Assembly: GCF_016107535.1 (NCBI RefSeq)
Contig: NZ_JABASQ010000027.1
Location: 1-35,281 of the forward strand
Source of the DNA: Psychrobacter cibarius
Lineage (GTDB): Bacteria > Pseudomonadota > Gammaproteobacteria > Pseudomonadales > Moraxellaceae
Direction: 5' to 3'
Length of the DNA stretch: 35,281 bases
Part shown: one piece after another, positions 24,729 through 32,631 of the stretch
How the letters are laid out: the number at the start of each line of letters is the position of its first letter
How positions within the stretch are numbered: position 1 is the stretch's first letter
Position numbers and translations under genes: made by a program
Notes under the pieces: model-generated
What the model was told of the DNA's origin: nothing
What the model saw: only the letters and a program-made list of their open reading frames with translations
Database searches by the model: none

Positions 24729-26219
24729 TTAGCCAAAGTTGATGCCTTGCGCCAGTGGCAGCTCGGTTGAGTAGTTGACCGTATTGGTCTGACGGCGCAT
24801 ATAAGCTTTCCATGCGTCTGAACCTGATTCACGACCACCGCCGGTTTCTTTTTCGCCGCCGAATGCGCCGCCAATCTCAGCGCCACTGGTGCCGATGTTG
24901 ACGTTGGCGATACCGCAATCACTACCGCGGTCGCTGAGGAAAGTTTCAGCTTCACGTAAGTCATTGGTAAAGATACAAGATGACAGCCCTTGTGGCACAT
25001 CGTTTTGCATCGCTAGCGCATCGTCAAATTCTTTATAAGGCATGACGTATAAAATCGGCGCAAACGTCTCACTACGTGCCACGTCATTTTGCTCATCAAG
25101 CTCAACAATCGCCGGAGTCACATAATAAGCATCAGGGAATTTATCCATCAGCACCCGTTCGCCGCCCGTGACTTTACCGCCAGTCTTACGAGCCTTTTCT
25201 AACGCCGCTTGCATGTTATTAAAGCTGTCTTCATCAATCAGTGGACCGACCAAATTGCCTTCCAGCGGATGACCAATGCTCACCGTCTCATAAGCAGACT
25301 TAACGCGCGGTAAGATATCGTCTTTGACCGACTCATGAACGAACAGACGGCGTAAGGTGGTGCAACGCTGCCCTGCCGTTCCCACTGCTGAGAATAGAAT
25401 GCCACGTAGCGCCAAATCTAAATCGGCAGTGGGTGCCAAAATCATGGCGTTATTACCGCCAAGCTCAAGCAAGCATTTACCAAAACGCTCAGCGACTTTA
25501 GGTCCTACTTCTCGGCCCATACGCGTACTGCCGGTGGCACTGACTAAAGCGATGTCTTTGTTTTCAACCAGCGCATTACCGATATCGGTTTTACCCAATA
25601 TGATTTGCGATAAATGTGCTGGTGCTTCACCAAATTTTGCCAAGGCTTTTTCAAATAACGCTTGGCACGCTAAGGCTACGAGCGGGGTTTTTTCTGAAGG
25701 TTTCCAGATGACAGGGTTGCCACAGACGATGGCCAATGCAGTGTTCCAAGACCAAACCGCAACAGGGAAGTTAAAGGCAGAGATAACGCCGATGACACCC
25801 AGTGGATGCCATGTCTCACGCATGTGGTGACCTGGGCGTTCTGAGGCGATGGTTAGACCATAAAGCTGACGCGATACGCCCACGGCAAAGTCACAAATAT
25901 CAATCATTTCTTGTACTTCGCCAAGGCCTTCTTCTTTGATTTTTCCGGCTTCTAACGATACCAAGATACCTAAATCTTCTTTGTGCTCACGCAGGACTTC
26001 CCCCAACAGACGAATCAGCTCACCACGTTTAGGGGCAGGAACGACACGCCATTCTTGAAAGGCTTGTTTGGCATTTTGGATTTTAGTATCGACATCGGCC
26101 ACTGTATCTAATGTGACTTTACCGATGACTGAGCCATCAATTGGTGTGGTGATTTCAAAGTCGCCATTTTGATAGTGTGTTTCTTCTACGCCCATTGCAG
26201 ACATATATTGCTTAATCAT
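24729..26219 (-). CDS. amaB: Aminoadipate semialdehyde / piperideine-6-carboxylate dehydrogenase (ALDH7, antiquitin-like)
   Basis: A 496-residue NAD(P)-dependent aldehyde dehydrogenase of the ALDH7 group. It matches human antiquitin closely from memory: ERPGHHMRETWHPLGVIGV, NFPVAVWSWNTALAIVCGN, then SDCGIANVNIGTSGAEIGG and AFGGEKETGGGRESGSDAWK. The catalytic Cys is in GTAGQRCTTLRRL and the catalytic Glu in LLELGGNNA. AmaB oxidises 2-aminoadipate 6-semialdehyde, the open form of piperideine-6-carboxylate, to 2-aminoadipate. I start at ATG 26219, six bases after AAGGGA; the open frame begins two codons earlier with TTG. It lies between hglS (170-base gap carrying a palindrome) and the NhaC-family gene. 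Choline or betaine aldehyde dehydrogenase is ruled out by the ALDH7-specific blocks. Confidence 0.92.
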   Translation of the reverse strand: MIKQYMSAMGVEETHYQNGDFEITTPIDGSVIGKVTLDTVADVDTKIQNAKQAFQEWRVVPAPKRGELIRLLGEVLREHKEDLGILVSLEAGKIKEEGLGEVQEMIDICDFAVGVSRQLYGLTIASERPGHHMRETWHPLGVIGVISAFNFPVAVWSWNTALAIVCGNPVIWKPSEKTPLVALACQALFEKALAKFGEAPAHLSQIILGKTDIGNALVENKDIALVSATGSTRMGREVGPKVAERFGKCLLELGGNNAMILAPTADLDLALRGILFSAVGTAGQRCTTLRRLFVHESVKDDILPRVKSAYETVSIGHPLEGNLVGPLIDEDSFNNMQAALEKARKTGGKVTGGERVLMDKFPDAYYVTPAIVELDEQNDVARSETFAPILYVMPYKEFDDALAMQNDVPQGLSSCIFTNDLREAETFLSDRGSDCGIANVNIGTSGAEIGGAFGGEKETGGGRESGSDAWKAYMRRQTNTVNYSTELPLAQGINFG

Positions 26220-26321
26220 AATCAATCCCTTGCATATTGGTATAATGGTTTACTACGTCCTTGACTGACTTATAAAATTACCCTGCTACCTGCTAAGTTG
26301 CAAAATAATAAATTTCTTGCA

Positions 26322-26342
26322 GTCATTCCTTTTTGGAATGAC
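26322..26342. promoter_or_regulatory. Perfect palindrome with 8-bp arms upstream of amaB
   Basis: Arms GTCATTCC and GGAATGAC surround TTTTT. It lies about 100 bp upstream of the amaB start, after the hglS stop. No T-run follows on the minus strand, so it is more likely an operator than a terminator. Its 12-base core CATTCCTTTTTG recurs at 29340-29351, at a similar distance from the aminotransferase start. Confidence 0.5.
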
Positions 26343-26389
26343 GTACTAATAAGTCGGCTATACGCTAGACATTTCTAGCATAATTTGTA

Positions 26390-27859
26390 CTAGATACTAA
26401 CACTAGACAGGCACTGCTCAAGACTTTGAGCTTGCATCGATTCATACAATGCCACCTCATCATAAATAGCGGCGCCCAAATCACGCTCAAACTCTTGTTG
26501 GCTTGAGTAACCGTCATATTGGCTTGGCTGCGCCTGTTGCAGATTCGATTGAAAGATACCGGCGGCACTGACGGGCAAAAAATCCTCATAAACGATAGGT
26601 TCAATGCGAAGCACTTCATCATTAATCAGAGCAGTCAGCTTAGCATTAGGCACTTTATTCAAGTCATCAGTGCTTAAGGTCGCGGCCAACAACGCTTGAC
26701 CATCTTCAGAATCAAGGGTGCTATCCGTCAACTGGTAATAAAAATACGCTAGCTCCTCTTCGTGTAGAGTTTGATAATCATCAGGAAAAGCGGTAAATAC
26801 TTCGGCTAAAATTTGATTGTATTGAGCCGCATTGTCCTCATTTGGGGTAACACCAAGCTGGCGGCGAGCTGCGGCCAATAGTTCATCATAAAGCGCGCGG
26901 CCCTTTTGCGTTAACGCCACACCGCGTTGTTCAATCTCTCCAAAGCGCGCGGTATGGTGCCCTTGCTCATAACCCCCATTGCTAAGGTCTGAGGTATCAG
27001 AAACTTTAAAGCCAACCGCTTCTTGTAGTGCTTTAAAACTGGTTTGCCTTAATAAGATAGGACACGCTCTACGTGGCGGCCCTTCGATGATGGCCTTTGA
27101 GGGTATACCGCGAGCTTGCATGCCTTGTTGCACCGCATCAATATCCAAGGTTCGAGGCGTTAAATGATTGATATGTGGACCCTTAAAGCCGACCACATCT
27201 GCGACCAGCGGATGCTGATTTAATAGACGCTGATAGAGCGCTTTTGCCACTGGCGTTTTATCATGCCAGCGAAATGTCTCTAGCGCTTCTTGGACAAACT
27301 GTTCTGCTTGCGCAGCAGTCAAACCACCTTGCACCTCAAAAATCTCAATAAGCTCAATAACGCCAGCAGTGAATATCTGACGCTGCGCCAATGTGGCCGT
27401 GGCTTCTTGTTGTAAGGTCTTATCGGCAATCAAATCTAAACGCAATAACGAGGTAAATACGCGAAAAGGACTTTTATGCAATGAATGCGAGTCAAGTGCA
27501 CGAAAGGCTGTTGAGTGGACTGGCACACCAGCAGGCGCTAAATCGTAGTAACCAACAGGGTACATACCCATCACCGCAAAGAGACGGCGCATCATGCTTA
27601 GCTCTGCTGCGGTACCCAGTCGAATCGCCCCGTGGCGCTCCATGCTCAGACGCTCAATCTCGCCCGTATGTAGCAGCTGTGATTTGACATCGGGGTGTGA
27701 TGTCAACACCTCGGCATTGACATCACTGACCAAATCAACCAAGTCACCGTATAGCGGCACCTCGTTTTGGTACATGGCTGACATGGCCATAGAAAAATGA
27801 TGACGTATATCATCGCTGCAGATAAAATCCTTATCTGGACTGACGCTATTATTTTTCAC
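26390..27859 (-). CDS. hglS: 2-oxoadipate dioxygenase/decarboxylase (DUF1338, HglS)
   Basis: A 489-residue non-heme iron enzyme of the former DUF1338 family. P. putida HglS converts 2-oxoadipate to D-2-hydroxyglutarate in lysine breakdown. Family blocks seen: MAMSAMYQNEVPLYGDLVDL, MERHGAIRLGTAAEL (His76 and Arg80, which I equate with a metal ligand and the substrate Arg), MGMYPVGYYDLAPAGVPVHS, FRVFTSLLRLDLI, HINHLTPRTLDID and FGEIEQRGVAL with the Glu ligand. I start at GTG 27859, with AAGGA nine bases upstream, because the family begins about here. An in-frame ATG at 27922 would add 21 residues with no family match. It follows the aminotransferase gene and precedes amaB. The next enzyme, a 2-hydroxyglutarate dehydrogenase, is not in the window. 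Confidence 0.9.
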   Translation of the reverse strand: MKNNSVSPDKDFICSDDIRHHFSMAMSAMYQNEVPLYGDLVDLVSDVNAEVLTSHPDVKSQLLHTGEIERLSMERHGAIRLGTAAELSMMRRLFAVMGMYPVGYYDLAPAGVPVHSTAFRALDSHSLHKSPFRVFTSLLRLDLIADKTLQQEATATLAQRQIFTAGVIELIEIFEVQGGLTAAQAEQFVQEALETFRWHDKTPVAKALYQRLLNQHPLVADVVGFKGPHINHLTPRTLDIDAVQQGMQARGIPSKAIIEGPPRRACPILLRQTSFKALQEAVGFKVSDTSDLSNGGYEQGHHTARFGEIEQRGVALTQKGRALYDELLAAARRQLGVTPNEDNAAQYNQILAEVFTAFPDDYQTLHEEELAYFYYQLTDSTLDSEDGQALLAATLSTDDLNKVPNAKLTALINDEVLRIEPIVYEDFLPVSAAGIFQSNLQQAQPSQYDGYSSQQEFERDLGAAIYDEVALYESMQAQSLEQCLSSVSI

Positions 27860-27946
27860 AGATAAACATCCTTGTAATAGGGTTAAGAAATTTTTAAGTA
27901 ATCGATATTTGGTTTCGAGCATTTGGTTATGGCGATGCGCTATCCA

Positions 27947-27986
27947 TCCTAAGCACTCCTAAACATTCCTAAACATTCCTAAACAT
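27947..27986 (-). repeat. Four tandem decamers between the aminotransferase and hglS genes
   Basis: On the minus strand ATGTTTAGGA is repeated exactly three times (27986-27957), then once as GTGCTTAGGA (27956-27947). The first ATG overlaps the aminotransferase stop as TAATG. Each unit supplies an ATG and a TTAGGA Shine-Dalgarno-like element, making overlapping 5-residue mini-ORFs (MFRNV, MFRNV, MFRSA) and then a 6-residue one (27947-27927). The repeats also contain GGAATG twice. Confidence 0.85.
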
Positions 27987-29257
27987 TAAGCGACAGGTAA
28001 CCCATCAGGAAGTGCGATGAGCACCTCTTTTAGAATAGCTAACCCTTCTTTTAGAGTCTCAGGTTCTATGGTTAGTGGCGGCAATAAGCGGATGATATGG
28101 CGATATTGCCCACTTGGCATCAGCAGTAGACCACGTTCGCGTGCTTGCACTAATACTTGCGCCATCACACTCGGATGCACATCATGCTCAGGATGACGCA
28201 GCTCGATACCGCGCATCGCACCGATACCCGTAAGACCAAACAACCAAGGTGAAATACCTTCTTGTTGCCATTGACTGATGGTCGTCTCAATCGTCTGTGC
28301 ATAATGCTTGGCTAACTGCCAAACGTCATCGGCTTCCATGATATCAAGCGTGGCATTGGCCGCGGCGCAGGCGACTGGATTGCCGGAATAGGTACCACCC
28401 AAGCTGCCTTTAGGTAGACCATTGACCACACTAGCCTTCCCTATGACTGCGCCTAAAGGCAAGCCACCTGCAATACTCTTGCCAAGTAATATAAGATCAG
28501 GCTCAATCCCTAAATGAGTAAAAGCAAACGGCGTACCCGTACGACCATAACCAGATTGGATTTCGTCCATGATGAGTAACATGCCGTGTTCATCGCAAAA
28601 CTTACGTAGATACTGCGCAAAGGTGGGCGACAACAATTGAAAACCGCCTTCCCCTTGTACAGGTTCGACGATAATGGCACCGATATTGTCGATATCAGTT
28701 TCTACCATAAATAAACGCTGGAGCGCGTCAATCGCTTGCTCGTCGCTGATATTGTTATCGGGACTGGGAAAAGGAATGTGATAAACGCCACTGGCCAATG
28801 CACCAAGCCCGCGCTTATAAGGCGCGACCTTACCATTGAGATTAACGGCAGCCAGTGTGCGCCCATGAAAGCCGCCATCAAAGGCAATAATGCCTGTGCG
28901 ACCTGTCTTTAGACGAGCGATTTTTATGGCATTTTCGGTGGCTTCTGCACCGCAGTTAGTCAGCATGCCTGCCAGTTCGCCGTTGATAGGCACCAGCTCA
29001 GACAATCGAGGCATAAAGGTTTGGTACGGCTGATGCGCTGCCGCATTGTAGGCATAGTGAATCAGCGACTGGGCTTGATTAATAATGGCGTCAACGATGT
29101 GAGGGTGGCAATGACCAAAGTTTAAAACACCAATTCCACCGACAAAATCGATATAGCTGCGGTCATTGTTGTCCCAAACTCTGGCATTTTTGCCTTTGAC
29201 GAGCGTGAGCGGATGCACCATCGTAAAGGCATCGGTCACGTTATAAAGCTTATCCAT
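27986..29257 (-). CDS. Class III aminotransferase, probable 2-aminoadipate transaminase
   Basis: A 423-residue PLP enzyme of the GabT/ornithine aminotransferase class. Key segments are the cofactor loop TNCGAEATENAIKIAR, GFHGRTLAAVNLNGK, EPVQGEGGF, the PLP-binding Asp in LLIMDEIQSGYGRTG, and the Schiff-base Lys in ILLGKSIAGGLPLGA. It resembles the P. putida enzyme assigned to 2-aminoadipate conversion to 2-oxoadipate more than general GABA transaminases, as far as memory allows. Its place upstream of hglS and amaB fits that step. Alternatives are 4-aminobutyrate/5-aminovalerate transaminase or lysine 6-aminotransferase. The ribosome-binding site is weak (AGAGATAGAG). It is first in the structural gene set, with a terminator for the lysR gene ahead of it and GGAATG motifs in its promoter region. 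Confidence 0.8.
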   Translation of the reverse strand: MDKLYNVTDAFTMVHPLTLVKGKNARVWDNNDRSYIDFVGGIGVLNFGHCHPHIVDAIINQAQSLIHYAYNAAAHQPYQTFMPRLSELVPINGELAGMLTNCGAEATENAIKIARLKTGRTGIIAFDGGFHGRTLAAVNLNGKVAPYKRGLGALASGVYHIPFPSPDNNISDEQAIDALQRLFMVETDIDNIGAIIVEPVQGEGGFQLLSPTFAQYLRKFCDEHGMLLIMDEIQSGYGRTGTPFAFTHLGIEPDLILLGKSIAGGLPLGAVIGKASVVNGLPKGSLGGTYSGNPVACAAANATLDIMEADDVWQLAKHYAQTIETTISQWQQEGISPWLFGLTGIGAMRGIELRHPEHDVHPSVMAQVLVQARERGLLLMPSGQYRHIIRLLPPLTIEPETLKEGLAILKEVLIALPDGLPVA

Positions 29258-29305
29258 GATGAATCTCTATCTCTTCCTTGAGTTAGACTCATTTCAACAA
29301 AACAT

Positions 29306-29351
29306 CATTCCGGCAGCAAACGAATAATAGTTGTGGTGGCATTCCTTTTTG
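29306..29351. promoter_or_regulatory. Promoter-region motifs of the aminotransferase operon
   Basis: GGAATG (minus strand) occurs at 29311-29306 and 29345-29340, 34 bp apart. The second lies in CAAAAAGGAATG (29351-29340), identical to the core of the palindrome upstream of amaB. GGAATGCC occurs again upstream of the lysR gene (30505-30498). This is a candidate operator set for the neighbouring LysR protein. Confidence 0.4.
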
Positions 29352-29396
29352 TCATTACCAGTGAATCAACTTCCTAAACGAATCCTTTAAAAACAA

Positions 29397-29424
29397 AAAA
29401 AACTGCGTATTAAGGCAGTTTTTT
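29397..29424 (-). terminator. Rho-independent terminator of the LysR gene
   Basis: Arms AAAAAACTGC and GCAGTTTTTT surround eight bases. The minus strand continues with T-rich sequence. It lies 63 bases after the end of the lysR gene and keeps its transcript apart from the downstream aminotransferase operon. Confidence 0.85.
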
Positions 29425-29486
29425 AGGTTTAGCTTGTTAAATTCTCACAGCAGATAACTTTGTAGGATAAAATAATAAGATATAAA

Positions 29487-30434
29487 TTATAAAGCAAGCC
29501 CTAACGCCTTTTCACGCTGATCTGAGATTGTTAAATAAGCCGTAATCCATTCTAAAACTGCTTTGACCTTATGCGATTGTCCCGAAGAAACAGGATAAGT
29601 CACATAATAGCTGCCGCGACCCTTTGCCGCATAATCCCACGCCATGACTAAAGCGCCTGATTGTAGCTCAGGCTCAACCAAACGCAACGGCACCAAGGCT
29701 ATACCATAGCCCAGTAAGGCGGCAGAGATGCAAGCATGAAAAGTCTCAAAACGTGGTCCTACAAAGGTGCCGTCGACGCTGATATCTTGTTGCTTAAAGT
29801 ACTCATACCACGCACTTAAACGCGAGCTTATTTGCAATAGGACATAGTCATCTAAACACTCGGTACTCAGTGTTTTATCTCGCAAATACTGCGGCTGACA
29901 GACCGCAACGCAATATTCATCGAACAATTTTATGGCCTCCATATTGCCCCACATGCCATCGCCATATAAAAAAGCAATATCAACATTTTGGTCTTCAGAA
30001 AAAAACGGCCCTACCAGCTCTTTGATATCTAGGTTGATAAGCCGATATTTTTGACTAAAGCCACTGAGTGCTGGAATCAACCAACGGGCACAAAATGTCG
30101 GATGCGAGACAATTTTTAGCAGCTCAGTATTACTACTATGCGACATCAAATTGGTGGTTGCCACCTCGATATGTTTTAAAATCTCTAACACTTCAAGATA
30201 ATATGACTTGCCAGCAGGGGTCAATGAAATCCGGTGCGGCGTCCGATAAAACAAAGACAGGTTTAGCATCTCCTCCAACTGCGCCACTTGCTTACTGATG
30301 GCGCTTTGGGTCATGTGCATCTCTTGCGCGGCATTGGTAAAACTCAAATGACGAGCAGCGGTCTCAAAACATTGCAGCGCCGTTGTTGAAGGATATCTTC
30401 TAAAGGCTAATGGTTTATTGGTGTCTGTTTTCAT
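29487..30434 (-). CDS. LysR-type regulator (GcvA-like) of the lysine/pipecolate cluster
   Basis: A 315-residue LysR-family regulator of the GcvA/AmpR subgroup. It opens with the subgroup's FRRYPSTTALQCFETAARHLSFTNAA, then the recognition segment MTQSAISKQVAQLEEMLNLSLF (about residues 15-75). The effector domain has IVSHPTFCARWLIPAL and GYGIALVPLRLVEPEL. In P. putida a LysR gene sits between amaB and hglS, so a linked regulator is expected for this pathway. It likely senses a pathway intermediate such as aminoadipate or pipecolate; that is inference. It is upstream of and co-directional with the aminotransferase, with a terminator between, rather than divergent as in the classical layout. The start ATG 30434 is reasonable, but its ribosome-binding site is poor. 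Confidence 0.82.
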   Translation of the reverse strand: MKTDTNKPLAFRRYPSTTALQCFETAARHLSFTNAAQEMHMTQSAISKQVAQLEEMLNLSLFYRTPHRISLTPAGKSYYLEVLEILKHIEVATTNLMSHSSNTELLKIVSHPTFCARWLIPALSGFSQKYRLINLDIKELVGPFFSEDQNVDIAFLYGDGMWGNMEAIKLFDEYCVAVCQPQYLRDKTLSTECLDDYVLLQISSRLSAWYEYFKQQDISVDGTFVGPRFETFHACISAALLGYGIALVPLRLVEPELQSGALVMAWDYAAKGRGSYYVTYPVSSGQSHKVKAVLEWITAYLTISDQREKALGLAL

Positions 30435-30838
30435 AGATTGCTTTTCTTTTATTCCATCTTATTAAAATATCAATGATTATTTAAAATCACGTTATCAGGC
30501 ATTCCTAGCCTATGGCGTCATCATACCTATATTCAAGCGTAAATAGCGATACCTCACTATAAGCACTATGTAACTGACACTGATGTCATCATTAGATTTA
30601 CTTAACCATTCAACCAATTATTCGGTCGCTAATTTTAAAGACTCTCCTACAAAAAACACCGTCGATTCCTGATAAAATAGTAGGGTCTGATGATAGGCTC
30701 TGACATACCGCAACTGATTTGCTATCTTGCCCTCCTCTTTTTCATCATTACGACCTATGCCGCCGTTATTCTTAAACTCATGAATTATTTTTCAGCTAAT
30801 TTGCACTATTAGCGCCTTCTTTATTTGTATTGGATCAT
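30435..30838. other. 404-base divergent intergenic region
   Basis: This lies between the lysR gene (minus) and the SotB-like gene (plus), so it should contain two promoters. I see GGCATTCC at 30498-30505, the same half-site as in front of the aminotransferase gene. A weak -35/-10 pair (TTGCAC near 30801, TTTGTA 17 bases on) precedes the transporter gene. There is no open frame or RNA gene that I can support. Confidence 0.4.
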
Positions 30839-32038
30839 ATGAAACATAACCTTGAGGTGAGCGCAAATGCTCGCCGAACTCAGTATTTCCAAGTATTCTT
30901 AATGGGCGTCAGCGCCTTTATTATGAATACCACCGAATTTGTCCCCGTTGCCCTATTAAGTGACATCGCCCAAGATTTTTCCATCACTACAGCAGAAACT
31001 GGCTGGATGTTGACGCTCTATGCGTGGATTGTCGCGGCGATGTCATTGCCATTGATGCTGCTAACCAGCCGCTTTGAGCGCAAAAGCTTACTTTTGGGCT
31101 TGTTTGTGGTTTTTATTGCCAGCCATGTGTTGTCTGTATTTGCTTGGAGCTTTGATGTATTGCTTATTAGTCGTGTTGGTATTGCGCTATCGCATGCGAT
31201 ATTTTGGTCAATCACCGCAGCGATTGCGATACGCGTAGCACCAGAAGGCAAAAAAGCACTGGCGCTTAGTGTACTTGCGACCGGTACTTCATTGGCGATG
31301 GTGCTTGGCGTGCCACTAGGGCGCTTAGTCGGTCAATGGTTTGGCTGGCGGGCAACCTTTGGCGGTATTGGGGTGATTGCTTTTATCGTGTTTATCTTGC
31401 AAGCAAGGCTATTGCCAACGCTGCCAAGTATGTTTGAAGGCTCGTTTAGAAAAATTCCAGAATTGCTTAAAAACCCCTTATTGGTCTGTTTGTATCTACT
31501 CATTTTATTGGTCTTTACCGCTCACTATACCGCTTACTCGTATATCGAGCCTTTTATGCGGCAGGTTGGTGCTATTAGTGAAAACGCCGCGACTGTTGTC
31601 TTGCTATTATTTGGAGTAGCTGGGATTGCGGGCAGTGTGATATTCAGTCGCTGGGGTGATCGTTTTAATACCAGATTAATGCTGATATCGATTATATTAA
31701 TGCTGATATCTATGCTGGTGCTATTATTTGCCGTGACCTCCATCTGGGCGCTGAGCTTGATTGCGCTACTTTGGGGCGCCGCGCTTATGCTGCTAATTAT
31801 CTCCATGCAAGCCAAAGTCATCATGGTTGATGTCACAGCGCAAGACATGCTGATGTCGATGTTCTCAGGGATTATTAACTTAGGGATTGGCGCCGGTGCG
31901 CTGTTTGGTGGTTATGCAGTAACGCATATTTCCATATCGAGTGTGGGCTATGTTGGCGCGGCTATCGCTAGTATGGCACTGCTATTGATGCTGTTTATGA
32001 TAAAGCGCTTTCCCGAGTTAAGTAGAAGACTTGGTTAA
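30839..32038 (+). CDS. MFS efflux transporter, SotB/YdeA-like
   Basis: A 399-residue major facilitator protein with 12 hydrophobic segments. Helix 1 carries GVSAFIMNTTEFVPVALLSDI, the hallmark of the drug/arabinose efflux branch (AraJ, SotB, YdhP). Motif A-like LLTSRFERKSLLL lies between helices 2 and 3, and motif C-like GTSLAMVLGVPLGRLVGQWFGWR in helix 5. E. coli SotB exports arabinose and IPTG. The substrate here is unknown, and the large family makes the SotB label only an approximate one. The open frame begins with TTG at 30830; ATG 30839 (MKHNLEV) is the better start, although the ribosome-binding site is weak. It is a single-gene unit ending at a bidirectional terminator. Confidence 0.85.
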   Translation: MKHNLEVSANARRTQYFQVFLMGVSAFIMNTTEFVPVALLSDIAQDFSITTAETGWMLTLYAWIVAAMSLPLMLLTSRFERKSLLLGLFVVFIASHVLSVFAWSFDVLLISRVGIALSHAIFWSITAAIAIRVAPEGKKALALSVLATGTSLAMVLGVPLGRLVGQWFGWRATFGGIGVIAFIVFILQARLLPTLPSMFEGSFRKIPELLKNPLLVCLYLLILLVFTAHYTAYSYIEPFMRQVGAISENAATVVLLLFGVAGIAGSVIFSRWGDRFNTRLMLISIILMLISMLVLLFAVTSIWALSLIALLWGAALMLLIISMQAKVIMVDVTAQDMLMSMFSGIINLGIGAGALFGGYAVTHISISSVGYVGAAIASMALLLMLFMIKRFPELSRRLG

Positions 32039-32085
32039 GCAAAAGACTAAGATAGCTAAAGACCTGATAGTAAATAAGACTATAA

Positions 32086-32118
32086 AAAATGCCAGCCTCT
32101 TAAATAAGCTGGCATTTT
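32086..32118. terminator. Bidirectional terminator between sotB-like and arfB genes
   Basis: Perfect 11-bp arms AAAATGCCAGC and GCTGGCATTTT surround an 11-base loop, with further A on the left and T on the right. It serves both convergent genes. Confidence 0.9.
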
Positions 32119-32157
32119 GCTTTCTCGTTCATTTAAAAATAGGAAATAAGCCACCCA

Positions 32158-32571
32158 TTAGAAATCCACTTTACCGCGCAAGGCTTTTGTTTTTCCGCGC
32201 TGAGTCTTTGCATCAACGCGTTTACGCTTGGCATTTCTGCTAGGTTTAGTCGGCTTTCTGGTTTGATTGACATGAGTGGCTTTTATAATAAAGCTTTGCA
32301 GCCGCTCCAAGGCATCTATCTTATTGCGCTCTTGCGTACGAAACTGCTGCGCTTTAAGCACAAACACGCCTTCTTTGGTGATTCGGCTGTCTTTACTGTC
32401 TGATAAACGCTGCTTATGCACATCACTCAGGCTTGAGGCATGGATATCAAAACGCAGATGGATAGCAGACGACACTTTATTGACATTTTGCCCGCCTGCC
32501 CCTTGCGCACGTATCGCGCTAATTTCTACTTCATTGTCATTAAGGCTAATGGTATTGCTAATGAAAATCAT
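32158..32571 (-). CDS. arfB: Alternative ribosome-rescue factor / peptidyl-tRNA hydrolase ArfB
   Basis: A 137-residue protein of the release-factor family, formerly YaeJ. The catalytic GGQ is in RAQGAGGQNVNKVSSAIHLRF. The domain is followed by a very basic tail (TRKPTKPSRNAKRKRVDAKTQRGKTKALRGKVDF) that enters the empty mRNA channel of stalled ribosomes. ArfB hydrolyses peptidyl-tRNA on non-stop ribosomes when trans-translation is unavailable. Length equals the usual 135-140 residues and no codon-recognition domain is present, which separates it from RF1 and RF2. The ATG at 32571 follows AAGAGC. The CitE-like gene upstream on the same strand ends 60 bases before it, so read-through co-transcription is possible but a functional link is not implied. 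Confidence 0.93.
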   Translation of the reverse strand: MIFISNTISLNDNEVEISAIRAQGAGGQNVNKVSSAIHLRFDIHASSLSDVHKQRLSDSKDSRITKEGVFVLKAQQFRTQERNKIDALERLQSFIIKATHVNQTRKPTKPSRNAKRKRVDAKTQRGKTKALRGKVDF

Positions 32572-32631
32572 AGAGCTCTTTTTAAATCATAAATAAGTAT
32601 GATGCATAATAAACCATTATTTGCTCCCCTG

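Noticed and set aside
26365..26622. 85-codon frame over the end of hglS
   Set aside because: It lies in a different frame inside the HglS coding region and has no start signal or recognisable motif.
27947..27986. Decamers as a CRISPR or iteron origin
   Set aside because: Units are too short and contiguous for CRISPR, and no replication initiator gene is present.
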